A stretch of DNA of 64,000 nt, taken from the NCBI GenBank assembly GCA_903835005.1, contig CAILLK010000108.1, positions 1-64,000 of the forward strand, given 5' to 3'. Origin of the DNA: an uncultured Bacteroidota bacterium (lineage in GTDB: Bacteria > Bacteroidota > Bacteroidia > Chitinophagales > Chitinophagaceae). The notes beneath the pieces were generated by a model. That model was not told where the DNA came from. It made no database searches and saw only the letters and a program-made list of their open reading frames with translations. Shown one piece after another: positions 9,449-17,511 of this stretch (positions within the stretch are counted from its first letter, which is position 1; each line of letters begins with the position of its first letter). Both the position numbers and the translations under genes were made by a program.

Positions 9449-9700
9449 ATGACTTACATAACTATTGATACTAAATCCAGGCAGGCACAAAAGTTTGTGG
9501 AGTTGATTGAAACCTTACCTTTTGCCCAGATTTTGAATGAACCTGATGCTGCAACCAAAAAGACATTAGCCTCACTAAAGCCTTCAAAAGACGTAATCCC
9601 TGAATGGCAGAAGGAAGTAGTTCGTAAATCTGTAAAAGAAATAGGAGAGAATCCATCTATTTTAATTGACGAAGATGTTGTGTTCAAGATGCTTAAATAA
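9449..9700 (+). CDS. Antitoxin of a ParE/RelE-type module
   Basis: This 83-residue protein starts MTYITIDTKSRQAQKFVELI and ends in a helical acidic tail, NPSILIDEDVVFKMLK. No DNA-binding motif is obvious. The call rests on its size, its position two bases upstream of a ParE/RelE-fold toxin, and the resemblance of its start to small Bacteroidota antitoxins that precede such toxins. Confidence 0.65.
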   Translation: MTYITIDTKSRQAQKFVELIETLPFAQILNEPDAATKKTLASLKPSKDVIPEWQKEVVRKSVKEIGENPSILIDEDVVFKMLK

Positions 9701-9702
9701 AA

Positions 9703-10011
9703 ATGATGGCAGCCTATAAACTCAGGTTTCACCCAAAGTTTGTATTTGATCTTAGTGCAGCGATTGCCTGGTATGAGGAAATATCAAACTTTACTTGTAC
9801 AAAATTCAAATCAGCAACCAACAGGCAATTAAAACTTATAAAGAAGAACCCGTACTCCAGATCGGTCCGTTACGATGAAATCCGATTTGCAAGGATTCCC
9901 AAATTTCCATATGCTATTCATTATTCAATCGATGCCGAAAGTAACAGTGTTTTAGTTTACCGGCTTTTATCAGATTCCCGGGATCCGGCGGCAAATTGGG
10001 TGAGAATTTAA
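9703..10011 (+). CDS. ParE/RelE-fold toxin
   Basis: The 102-residue protein has the ParE/RelE superfamily pattern: a first helix pair LSAAIAWYEEISNFTCTKF, the RQLKLIKKNPYSRSVRYDEIRFARIPKFPYAIHYSID core strands, and the end VLVYRLLSDSRDPANWV. RelE members cleave mRNA on the ribosome and ParE members poison gyrase; sequence alone does not decide, but RDPANW-type ends are common in Bacteroidota ParE-like toxins. Either ATG (9703 or 9706) could start it. The gene is followed by a second HigA relic. Confidence 0.8.
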   Translation: MMAAYKLRFHPKFVFDLSAAIAWYEEISNFTCTKFKSATNRQLKLIKKNPYSRSVRYDEIRFARIPKFPYAIHYSIDAESNSVLVYRLLSDSRDPAANWVRI

Positions 10012-10055
10012 TCAGCTGATAATTTGCTCCAAAAAGTATATTTTTTTCTTTATAA

Positions 10056-10190
10056 GCTGAAATACTGAAGATGCCTGCCCGCAAAATTTCCCAGATACTT
10101 AATAAGAAACGCGAACCAGATGAGCCTTTCCTTAAAAGAATATATTAAAAATCGGGGATTGATGGGAACTATATTTTAGAAACAGCATAG
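10056..10190 (+). pseudogene. Second HigA-like antitoxin relic (C-terminal fragment)
   Basis: The frame from 10056 reads AEILKMPARKISQILNKKRE, PDEPFLKRIY, a TAA, then KSGIDGNYILETA and a TAG. It matches the end of the relic at 8890-9333 nearly residue for residue (PASKISQILNKKREPDVPFLK there). The homology begins in the recognition helix, so only the last third survives. Nucleotide differences at third positions show that the two copies diverged before or during decay. Confidence 0.75.
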
Positions 10191-10235
10191 AAGAGTGATG
10201 CCTGAATACTACTCAGGCGGAAAATGTTTATAAAC

Positions 10236-10490
10236 CTAGCCCCTGGCCAGTATGCTAATCACTATTATTTTCGGATGCTGGTATTCTATGCCTATACGCC
10301 ATGTAACTAACCGTAATCGATAGTAGTTTTCCCCTGATTTTTGCCCTTCCATTTTTTTATAATCAACTCCTGATTTTTCAAGGCTTACAGCCGCTGCAAG
10401 CTGCGATATCAATTCATCAACGGCAGGTATAGCAGATTTGGGCTTCGATCGTAAATCCTTAAGGAAGGTCCGGGTGATGATCACTTCCAT
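10236..10490 (-). CDS. RelE/HigB-like mRNA interferase toxin
   Basis: The 84-residue protein begins MEVIITRTFLKDLRSKPKSA and ends SGENYYRLRLVTWRIGIEYQHPKIIVISILARG. This is the beta-strand ending of the RelE superfamily, with the typical YRLRLxxWRIGIEY strand. Such toxins cleave ribosome-bound mRNA. The gene overlaps its antitoxin by 10 bases, with the antitoxin first on the minus strand. Confidence 0.8.
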   Translation of the reverse strand: MEVIITRTFLKDLRSKPKSAIPAVDELISQLAAAVSLEKSGVDYKKMEGQKSGENYYRLRLVTWRIGIEYQHPKIIVISILARG

Positions 10491-10723
10491 TTTTTAATTT
10501 CTTTTCTGAAGTAATCAGCGGATATTGTTTCATCATCCTTGGCGGCGCGCATCATTCGCAGCATCAGGTAATCTTCCACAGCTTCGTTTTCAATAATAGC
10601 CATCAGATGCACCACATCATCAGCACTCCAGTTACCCTGTTGCTTTTCTGCCGAAAACGTTGCAGGGCTCAGGCCTATCTTCCTGCTCAGATAATCATTT
10701 CTGTATCCGCTCACTTCAATCAT
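10481..10723 (-). CDS. HTH-type antitoxin partner of the RelE/HigB-like toxin
   Basis: The 80-residue protein has an N-terminal HTH-like stretch, YRNDYLSRKIGLSPATFSAEKQQG, in which IGLSPATFSAEK would be the turn and recognition helix. An acidic helical tail (ENEAVEDYLMLRMMRAAKDDETI) is suited to toxin binding. It overlaps the toxin gene. Autoregulation by the complex is expected for the class but I see no clear operator. Confidence 0.72.
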   Translation of the reverse strand: MIEVSGYRNDYLSRKIGLSPATFSAEKQQGNWSADDVVHLMAIIENEAVEDYLMLRMMRAAKDDETISADYFRKEIKKWK

Positions 10724-10842
10724 CAGTTCGGGAAGAAAACGAGCAAGGTTTTATAATTTCTGGCGATCTAAGTAATCATATTAGTTGATTTAAAACAAAA
10801 TTACTGAAATTCAGGTCAACAAATAAGATCGACGTTGCATGA

Positions 10843-10884
10843 GTTGCAGAACTTTTATTAGCCCAATAAAAAAGTTTTTGCAAC
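10843..10884. repeat. Long imperfect inverted repeat in the divergent intergenic region
   Basis: Arms starting GTTGCAGAACTTTTATT and ending AATAAAAAAGTTTTTGCAAC around AGCCC form a stem of about 17 bp. It lies between the minus-strand toxin-antitoxin module and the plus-strand lipoprotein genes. It could be an operator or a weak terminator. Confidence 0.5.
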
Positions 10885-10893
10885 TAAAAAATC

Positions 10894-10921
10894 ATTGTAT
10901 CGGCATAAATCCCGATACAAT
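10894..10921. promoter_or_regulatory. Perfect 10-bp inverted repeat (operator-like) before the lipoprotein pair
   Basis: ATTGTATCGG (10894-10903) and CCGATACAAT (10912-10921) are exact inverses around an 8-nt spacer, 23 nt upstream of the ATG at 10945. The adjacent TATCTTTA is one base off the -7 consensus, so a regulator bound here would cover the promoter. Confidence 0.5.
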
Positions 10922-10944
10922 ATCTTTACACCCAAATCCCATTT

Positions 10945-12129
10945 ATGCCGCGCATTCTGCACCTAATGCTTCTCCTATCGCTGTTCGCTATTTCCTGCAA
11001 CAACAATAATAACAGCAGTTCTGCCACCAGCAGTACCACCATAACCCAAACTATCCATCAGGATACAGTGTTTCTAAAACCGTGGTACAAACGCTACACC
11101 GGCACCTTGGCAGGGCAGGCTGTAGTGCTAAACCTATACCAGACCGCAGGGAATGATTTCAGGGGCATTTACAGTTATAACGCTAAAGGCGTTATCATGG
11201 AGTTGAATGCTATGAACGACTCCTGCCATGGCAACAGCCTTTTTCTGTATGAAAATAATCCTGTCGAACGATCGGACGAAAACGACTATGAGAACAATCC
11301 GCATTGGGCGGTTACAATAGCCGGAGATAAGATAAGCGGCAACTGGGTAAGTAAGGATGGCGCTAAAACCTACCCCATTGAACTGAAAGAAGATTATAGC
11401 GGCAATGCAATCACCTTTGATGTGCTGACAAAGGGCGATACACAGAAAATAAAACATGGCGCGGCTGAGGTATCTAATGCCATTTCGTATTTATGGCCTG
11501 AACCCGGTGCGCAAACCAATAAGACCGATGCAGCTTATGCTTTGTCGGTTATTAAGCAGAAGATGGGCACTAACGATCTGTCTCTTACCATAAGCGACCT
11601 GGCTGCAAAAAGCATTAAAACATCTTTCGCCGAGTTTAAAGCGGGAATAGATACAACAGAGGAAATAGGGCAGAATGATGCATATATGTTCAGCCAGGAA
11701 AGTAATGATAAGATTTGGGTCAACTACAATCAGAACGGATTTGTGGTTTTTGAGTTTTTTGGTTATCAGTATATGGGTGGCGCTCATGGAATTTACGGCA
11801 GCACTTTTGCGTGTATGGATGTGCTGTCGAAGAAGGTGTGGGAACTGAAAGACATAATGCATGTGGATACAGCTAAACTGATGGCGCTTATAGCTGATGA
11901 AGCAAGGCGCGAATTTCAGATTCCCAAAGATTCTGCGCTCAGCAACGGATTGCTGGTAGATACCATTCACGTTACCACCAATTGCTATTTTACCCATACC
12001 GGCATTACCTTCAATTATGTTCCCTACGAAATAGCTTCTTTTGCCGATGGAGAGGTGCGTATGTTCATTCCGTTTACCCGGCTCATGGATATGCTCACGC
12101 CTGAATTCAAACAACGGATGAAACTTTAA
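10945..12129 (+). CDS. Lipoprotein with RsiV-like (DUF3298) C-terminal domain, copy 1
   Basis: A lipobox (LFAIS before C18) follows a short hydrophobic signal, then an Asn/Ser/Thr-rich linker. An N-terminal domain with WYKRYTGTLAGQAVVLNLY and KTYPIELKEDY is followed by the C-terminal DUF3298/RsiV-type domain: YQYMGGAHGIYGSTFACMDVLSKKVWELKDI, then the closing EIASFADGEVRMFIPFTRLMDMLTPEF. RsiV itself is an anti-sigma factor that binds lysozyme, but this protein has only the extracytoplasmic part and no anti-sigma domain, so the role is likely binding or sensing in the envelope. A paralogue follows in tandem. Confidence 0.75.
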   Translation: MPRILHLMLLLSLFAISCNNNNNSSSATSSTTITQTIHQDTVFLKPWYKRYTGTLAGQAVVLNLYQTAGNDFRGIYSYNAKGVIMELNAMNDSCHGNSLFLYENNPVERSDENDYENNPHWAVTIAGDKISGNWVSKDGAKTYPIELKEDYSGNAITFDVLTKGDTQKIKHGAAEVSNAISYLWPEPGAQTNKTDAAYALSVIKQKMGTNDLSLTISDLAAKSIKTSFAEFKAGIDTTEEIGQNDAYMFSQESNDKIWVNYNQNGFVVFEFFGYQYMGGAHGIYGSTFACMDVLSKKVWELKDIMHVDTAKLMALIADEARREFQIPKDSALSNGLLVDTIHVTTNCYFTHTGITFNYVPYEIASFADGEVRMFIPFTRLMDMLTPEFKQRMKL

Positions 12130-12163
12130 TGACCAGCCAAAATCATTACAAAAAATATCAGTT

Positions 12164-13315
12164 ATGTCTTACAAATATTTTATTATCATATTGCTGCCTT
12201 TCCTGTTTGCTGCCTGCAAAAACAAAAGTAGTGATGAAAAAGCGCCTGTATACCGGTGGTATAAACGATACACAGGCACTATAGCCGGTATGCCGGTAGT
12301 GGCCAATCTGTTTTTTGACGGAGATAAAGTTGCAGCAGATGGCGTACTATCGGTGAGCGGCAATTACTATTATTGCAGGAAGAGCGACCAGCTTGATCTG
12401 GTATCAGGAGAAATAAAAAACAATGTAATTGAGCTTAAGGAATATTCAGCGCAAGACAGCGACAATCAAAATGCAAAACACCCAAGATGGCTGATCAAAA
12501 TATCGGATACCGGACTTAGCGGAACATGGATGAACGCTGACGGAAATAAGACATACCCCATCCGTCTCAAAGAAAATTATGGTCCGGGTTCTTACGCCTT
12601 TGATGTAATTACAGTGCAGGATTCCACCACATTTAAAGGCCCAAAAGAGGAATACCAGATGAGCTCCGACTATACGCTTCTGTCGCCAAAAGACAAGACC
12701 TCTACTATTGGAAAGTTTATAGTGGATGCAATAATTCATGCTTTAGCTAGTGATTCACTTGGAGCAAAGGACCTGGAAGAATTTATTAAAATTTCGAATA
12801 AGAAGGATTTTAATGGCTTTACAAGCTCTCTGAAAGATATGCTTAAAGATACAAGTAACGACGCACCGGAGCCAGACAACTGGGATGAAAACATGAACAG
12901 CACTCTTGAATATAATGACCGGGGACTGTTGGTATTCGGATTTTTTAGCGAAGGCTATACGGGTGGTGCCCATCCCAACCATTACAGTAAATTTTTGACC
13001 CTTGATTTAGCCAGCAAGAAAATACTACGCCTTGGCGATATACTAAATGTAGACACGCTGAAATTAGGATATTTACTGGAATCCGATGTAAGGAAAAGAT
13101 TTAATATACAACCAGGGGAACCACTTGATAATAAATTGATGGTAGATACAATTCCATTTACGGAAAATTTCATCATTTCAGAAACAGGCATTACCTTTTT
13201 TTACAACATTTACGAATTAGCCTCCCCTGCTGATGGAGATTCTGAATATTATCTTTCGTATGAGCAACTGGGCGATATGGTGAAACCGGAATTCAGGGCA
13301 AGGATGCAACAATAA
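12164..13315 (+). CDS. Lipoprotein with RsiV-like (DUF3298) C-terminal domain, copy 2
   Basis: This is a paralogue of the preceding gene. It has a lipobox ending at C18 (LFAAC), the same WYKRYTGTIAGMPVVANLFFDG opening, the same KTYPIRLKENYG hinge, and the same C-terminal domain with GYTGGAHPNHYSKFLTLDLASKKILRLGDIL and ELASPADGDSEYYLSYEQLGDMVKPEF. The order and spacing of blocks are conserved but many residues differ, so the duplication is old. The 34-nt gap to copy 1 suggests one transcript. Function is not known to me. Confidence 0.75.
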   Translation: MSYKYFIIILLPFLFAACKNKSSDEKAPVYRWYKRYTGTIAGMPVVANLFFDGDKVAADGVLSVSGNYYYCRKSDQLDLVSGEIKNNVIELKEYSAQDSDNQNAKHPRWLIKISDTGLSGTWMNADGNKTYPIRLKENYGPGSYAFDVITVQDSTTFKGPKEEYQMSSDYTLLSPKDKTSTIGKFIVDAIIHALASDSLGAKDLEEFIKISNKKDFNGFTSSLKDMLKDTSNDAPEPDNWDENMNSTLEYNDRGLLVFGFFSEGYTGGAHPNHYSKFLTLDLASKKILRLGDILNVDTLKLGYLLESDVRKRFNIQPGEPLDNKLMVDTIPFTENFIISETGITFFYNIYELASPADGDSEYYLSYEQLGDMVKPEFRARMQQ

Positions 13316-13329
13316 TTAAAATTTCAGAC

Positions 13330-13872
13330 ATGCTTTATATTGATGGGTTAGAGTCGCCCCGCCTTACCACCCGCTTCCTGACTATGGCAGATGCCCCTGC
13401 CTGGATGGAATATTGCAGTGATCCTGTGGCAACCCGCTTTACCGCCATACCCGATAAAACCGCGGAAGAAATGGTACAATTCCTTTTTGAGGTGACTATG
13501 AAAAGGTATGAAGAAAAAAGGCTTGGTGCGCAGGCCCTGATCCTTAAAGATACCGGGGAATTCATAGGCAAGTGCGGTTTGTTTTTGCAGGAACTGAATG
13601 GTGAGCCGGTGATTGAAATTGGGTATCATCTCCTCCGCCGGTTCTGGGGTAAAGGCTATGCCGTTGAGGCGGCGCAACTATTCAGGGACTATGGCTTTGA
13701 AAATAATTTTGCTGATTCCATATACTCTATTATTGATCCGCAAAATGAGCTTTCTCAAAAAGTAGCCCTACGCAATGGCATGAGGCTTGTAGATACTGAT
13801 AAGGAATTCAGAGGGAACAGGTATCACCTGTACCGGATTACCAGGGAGGAGTGGGAAGCGTTGAAAAGTTGA
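13330..13872 (+). CDS. GNAT family N-acetyltransferase
   Basis: The 180-residue protein is a RimJ/RimL-type GNAT: LESPRLTTRFLTMADAPAWMEY at the start, GEFIGKCGLFL in the centre, then EIGYHLLRRFWGKGYAVEAAQL with the acetyl-CoA-binding R/QxxGxG/A-like loop (RFWGKGYA) and a final NELSQKVALRNGM helix. Substrate unknown. It begins 14 bases after the lipoprotein gene, so it may be co-transcribed with that pair. It is convergent with the sensor kinase. Confidence 0.85.
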   Translation: MLYIDGLESPRLTTRFLTMADAPAWMEYCSDPVATRFTAIPDKTAEEMVQFLFEVTMKRYEEKRLGAQALILKDTGEFIGKCGLFLQELNGEPVIEIGYHLLRRFWGKGYAVEAAQLFRDYGFENNFADSIYSIIDPQNELSQKVALRNGMRLVDTDKEFRGNRYHLYRITREEWEALKS

Positions 13873-13889
13873 TTGCTAACCGGTGCAAT

Positions 13890-16859
13890 TTATTTCGGCA
13901 ACCGGAAGGTAAGACTAATTATAGTGCCCTTACCAAATCTGGAATCAATATACAGCTTACCTTTGAGCCTGGCGGCACGCACATTCATATTGTTGATACC
14001 GTTGCCTTTATCAATAGTCTGCATATCAAAGCCCTTTCCGTCGTCCCGGAGCACCATCTGCAATACGCCCTTGCTTTTGAACGAGACTTCGAGCCATACT
14101 GTGCGGGCGGCTGAATATTTAAGGCAATTATTGAGGGCTTCTTTAAATATCATGATCAGGTTGCGGCTCATATCCATGGGCAGCTTGTAGCTGGTCCACT
14201 TATCGTCTTTGCCGGTAAAAGTGAATTCTATATCGGTGTCCTGGAAAAGGTCGTTGCCAAAATCACGGATCCGGTACAGTATTTCATACAGGCTGTCGTT
14301 GGTTGGTTTTAATGACCACAGTATATCCCGCGTGCCGCTGTAGAGCTGGCCGGTATTGTCTTCTATCTGGTGCAGTATGCGTTCGGTATCTGGGTTGAGG
14401 TTTATTTTGTTTTTCAGCACACTGGTCAGCACATTGATACGGGTGAGCTTGTTTCCTATTTCATCGTGAAAATCTTCGGCAGTGCGGAGCCTTATTTTGG
14501 CCTGTTCCTCCGACCTCAGTTTTGCCATTAGCCTTGCCCGGCGCTGCTTGCGGCTGGTGGCTATATACTGCAGCAATATACCAATGATGATACAGGCTGC
14601 CAGAACCGATATACGGAACCACATGGTTTTCTGGAATGGAGTTATGATCTCAAAGGCATATACCAGCTCAGGATTGTTTTGCGCTTCGGCACCCTGGCAC
14701 TGCACATGAAATACATACCGGCCTGGTGGCAGTGCCGAATAACTTACCGAATTGGTAGATGACCACTGCGACCAGGGTGCTTCAAGCCCGTCCATCCGGT
14801 AGCGATACTGTACCTGCTGTGCGCCGCTGAGCGATATGGCCTGAAAAGTAAAGGCTATGTTATTCTTCTGGGCCGGCAGCCGGAGGTTGTAAGGCACTCC
14901 GTTCCAGTTATCGGTACTATCGTAATAGCTGCGGTCAATGGCGCTTTCATCAGTGAGCCTTACAGACTGGAGCACAATAGCAGATGGAGCAGAATTGACC
15001 ACTGTGCTGCGGGGCTGGTAGTGCAGGGCGCCATTGGTGGTACCAAACCAGATACTGCCATCGGTGAGCTTGAGTACTGCATTTATATTGCTCTCCATGC
15101 CGGTAACACCCTGTGCTTTGCCATAAAAGGTGATCTGGGGCGCTTCGTTTTCATTCACTTTTATGCGGTGTATACCAAATCCGGTGCCAGCCCATATACT
15201 GCCATCATTATCGGTAATGATATTATAGATAAAGTCCGACTTCAGTCCATTGTTTTTATTAATCAGCATGGCGCTGTGTGAATCCATATTATACCTCACA
15301 ATACCATTATCACTGCTTCCTATCCACAGGTTTCGCCCGGCAAGCAGGAAACATTGCACCTTAATACTGTCGGCTACAGTTTTTGTTTTATAGTCCACGA
15401 CATTACCTGCGCTGTATAAAGAAAGCCCGCTTTCGGCAGCAATAAGCACACTGTCTTTGCCTATTGAGAGGAATGAAAAAACAGCTTCTGGCTTTACATT
15501 CACTGTTTTAAAACTATCATGCTCCAGCAGCATGGCGCCATTGGCAAAACCTATCCAGAGGCGCTGATCGGGGTCTTCATAAACCCGGTTTACATAATTT
15601 GAGGGGAAGTTTCTGTCGGGCGCCTCATACTGCCTGAATATTTCATGATCGTATGACCATAGTCCGCGGCCACGGGTAGCGATCCAGAGTTTTGAACCTT
15701 TGGTATAGCATAGTGAAGTTATTGCCGGTACAGGGCTTGAAGGGAAAGAAAGTGAGCCTATCTTGCCATCTTTGAAAATGTAGAGGCCTGCATCGTAGGT
15801 GCCTATAAACAAGGAGTCACTGTTATTCGTAGCCAGGGCTGTAACCTGGTCGCTGGGAAGCCCTGCCGATTCATCGAGCCCGGAAAACTGGGTGCCGGAG
15901 TATCTGAATATTCCCTGGCCATCGGATGCCATCCAAACATTGCCTTCACTATCTGTAAACAAATCGGAGAAGCTGTTATCCCGTAGCCCGTTTTGCTTAT
16001 TGAACAATTGACAAGAGTTGCCATTTACCCTTAATACGCCTTTGGAAGTACCCAGCCATAGAGCACCAGACCTGTCTTGTGTGATGGAAGAAATGGAAGG
16101 GGGGACAGTTAATTCTTCCAGATAGACAGGCTTTGGAACCAGGTGGCCGTTTTCTATATTGAATAACCCCTCATTGGTTGTTACCCGGATCATACTGTCG
16201 TGCGATCTGAATATCCGGGTTATCAAGGGCGCTCTCTGATCATCCGGCAGCGAAAATCTTACAGTATCGCACCGGCCCTTTGAAGCATGGTAAATCACGC
16301 TTTCTTTGGCTATCCAAAGACCATCGGAGCCTGCAAATATGGATGATACAAAACCTGCAGGGCCCGGAGTAACGAAATAACTTATTTTGCCGTTGACTAT
16401 ATAATACAGATCTCCTGAAGCCCGCCACCAGGTGGTATCGCCGGTAATGACTATCTGCTGCGTATTGTTTACACTATGGGCAGGCTGCTTTATCGGTTTT
16501 GGATAATGCACAAACGTCTTACCGTTGAACATAGCAATATCGTTATTACCCCCAACCCATATATTACCAGCAGAATCGGCCGCCAGTGACCAGATCATAT
16601 TATTACCCAGGCCATTGCGGATGGTGTAGCCGGTGAAATTCCTTCCATCGTATTTTGATAAACCACCCAAAGTGCCGATCCATAAATTACCTGTTTTATC
16701 CTGTGCCAGGCAGGTGGCCTGAGACTGGATAAGACCGTCATCAACACTGAGATTGTGAAACGGATAGCGCTGGGCGCTCGCGCCAATACAACACAATAGT
16801 CCAGCCATCAGGGTGAGCAGGTGGCAGGAGTTTTTATATTTATTACAGGCCAGTTTCAT
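13890..16859 (-). CDS. Two-component-propeller sensor histidine kinase (HisKA_3 type)
   Basis: A signal peptide (cleavage near GASAQ) leads into a periplasmic region of about 600 residues with repeated reg_prop motifs such as NLWIGTLGGLSKYDGRNF and SIWFGTTNGALHY, which fold as two seven-bladed propellers. A Y_Y_Y domain follows (YRYRMDGLEAPWSQW), then one membrane helix near 747-767. The cytoplasmic dimerisation helix carries the phospho-acceptor in AEDFHDEIGNKLTRIN (H798), and an HATPase domain follows (DDGKGFDMQTIDKGNGINNM). HisKA_3 kinases normally phosphorylate NarL/LuxR-type regulators. None is adjacent, so this is an orphan kinase. Its ligand is unknown; related proteins sense glycans or envelope signals. 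Confidence 0.93.
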   Translation of the reverse strand: MKLACNKYKNSCHLLTLMAGLLCCIGASAQRYPFHNLSVDDGLIQSQATCLAQDKTGNLWIGTLGGLSKYDGRNFTGYTIRNGLGNNMIWSLAADSAGNIWVGGNNDIAMFNGKTFVHYPKPIKQPAHSVNNTQQIVITGDTTWWRASGDLYYIVNGKISYFVTPGPAGFVSSIFAGSDGLWIAKESVIYHASKGRCDTVRFSLPDDQRAPLITRIFRSHDSMIRVTTNEGLFNIENGHLVPKPVYLEELTVPPSISSITQDRSGALWLGTSKGVLRVNGNSCQLFNKQNGLRDNSFSDLFTDSEGNVWMASDGQGIFRYSGTQFSGLDESAGLPSDQVTALATNNSDSLFIGTYDAGLYIFKDGKIGSLSFPSSPVPAITSLCYTKGSKLWIATRGRGLWSYDHEIFRQYEAPDRNFPSNYVNRVYEDPDQRLWIGFANGAMLLEHDSFKTVNVKPEAVFSFLSIGKDSVLIAAESGLSLYSAGNVVDYKTKTVADSIKVQCFLLAGRNLWIGSSDNGIVRYNMDSHSAMLINKNNGLKSDFIYNIITDNDGSIWAGTGFGIHRIKVNENEAPQITFYGKAQGVTGMESNINAVLKLTDGSIWFGTTNGALHYQPRSTVVNSAPSAIVLQSVRLTDESAIDRSYYDSTDNWNGVPYNLRLPAQKNNIAFTFQAISLSGAQQVQYRYRMDGLEAPWSQWSSTNSVSYSALPPGRYVFHVQCQGAEAQNNPELVYAFEIITPFQKTMWFRISVLAACIIIGILLQYIATSRKQRRARLMAKLRSEEQAKIRLRTAEDFHDEIGNKLTRINVLTSVLKNKINLNPDTERILHQIEDNTGQLYSGTRDILWSLKPTNDSLYEILYRIRDFGNDLFQDTDIEFTFTGKDDKWTSYKLPMDMSRNLIMIFKEALNNCLKYSAARTVWLEVSFKSKGVLQMVLRDDGKGFDMQTIDKGNGINNMNVRAARLKGKLYIDSRFGKGTIISLTFRLPK

Positions 16860-16970
16860 TATTAAGCGTGAAATTAACTTATATAGCCGTTATTGGAAAA
16901 TGCTGGCTATTTATTTATAATCAATTTGTGCACAACCCCAATAATTTGTTATTTCAGTCTATTGTAAAAA

Positions 16971-16993
16971 TAAAAAAGCCGCACGAAGCGGCT
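16971..16993 (-). terminator. rho-independent terminator, minus strand
   Basis: Read on the minus strand, AGCCGC, loop TTCGT, GCGGCT is followed by a T-rich tract. It terminates transcripts from the small Cys/Lys-rich peptide gene at 17178-17375, or from something between the two. Confidence 0.8.
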
Positions 16994-16995
16994 GA

Positions 16996-17085
16996 TTATC
17001 CTAGTGAAGTTTTTAAAATAATTCCTGCAATCTTACTCCTTCTTTTCCAGTTTCTCTTCGTTGTAAAAGTCTTTAAATAATGCAT
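16996..17085 (-). CDS. Possible 29-residue basic micro-ORF
   Basis: An ATG at 17085 opens MHYLKTFTTKRNWKRRSKIA and runs 29 residues to a TAA only 3 bases before the terminator stem. The peptide is strongly basic. Position against the terminator is the main argument; I see no matching family and no clear -7 box. It could equally be the 3' untranslated part of the upstream gene or an ncRNA. The rest of the 318-nt gap (16860-17177) shows nothing else. Confidence 0.25.
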   Translation of the reverse strand: MHYLKTFTTKRNWKRRSKIAGIILKTSLG

Positions 17086-17177
17086 TATTCGCAGATTTTA
17101 CACCTCAATAAACAGAAAAATAACTTCGCAATATTGCATGAATTATTTTGAAAGCTGCACTTAATTCAACATACTGA

Positions 17178-17375
17178 TTAAGCTTTTTTTGGCGCATCCT
17201 GCTTTGTAGCTTTGGCGTCCTTACTATCTTCTTTTTTTGCGTCTTTCTTATCCTTATTGCAGCCTTCAGATTTAGTGCAATGTCCGCCTTTCTTTTTGCA
17301 GCAAGGTTTATCCTGTGCAAATGCTCCACCGGTAATCATCAGGGCAGCAACCAATAATAATGTTAGTTTTTTCAT
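17178..17375 (-). CDS. Small secreted Cys- and Lys-rich peptide
   Basis: From the ATG at 17375 the 65-residue protein has a clean signal peptide (MKKLTLLLVAALMITGGAFA) and a mature part starting QDKPCCKKKGGHCTKSEGC. A Lys/Asp/Ala-rich low-complexity tail follows and ends in APKKA. Four Cys and one His are packed into 15 residues, which suggests metal binding or disulfides. The longer frame from 17447 is unlikely because the signal peptide would be internal. I do not recognise a named family. Confidence 0.65.
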   Translation of the reverse strand: MKKLTLLLVAALMITGGAFAQDKPCCKKKGGHCTKSEGCNKDKKDAKKEDSKDAKATKQDAPKKA

Positions 17376-17511
17376 TGTTTTTGATTTTAGATTGCGAAGA
17401 TATTGATTATTTTCCTTTAGGCCCTGTATTTTGAGATAGTTTAACACCCTGATTTAACCTCCGTTCTAATTCCTTTTTGCTGCTCCTCATTGAAGTTGAG
17501 TTATTCCTGAA

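Noticed and set aside
13851-14190. Plus-strand frames of 87 and 105 residues after the GNAT
   Set aside because: They are antisense to the HATPase domain of the sensor kinase.
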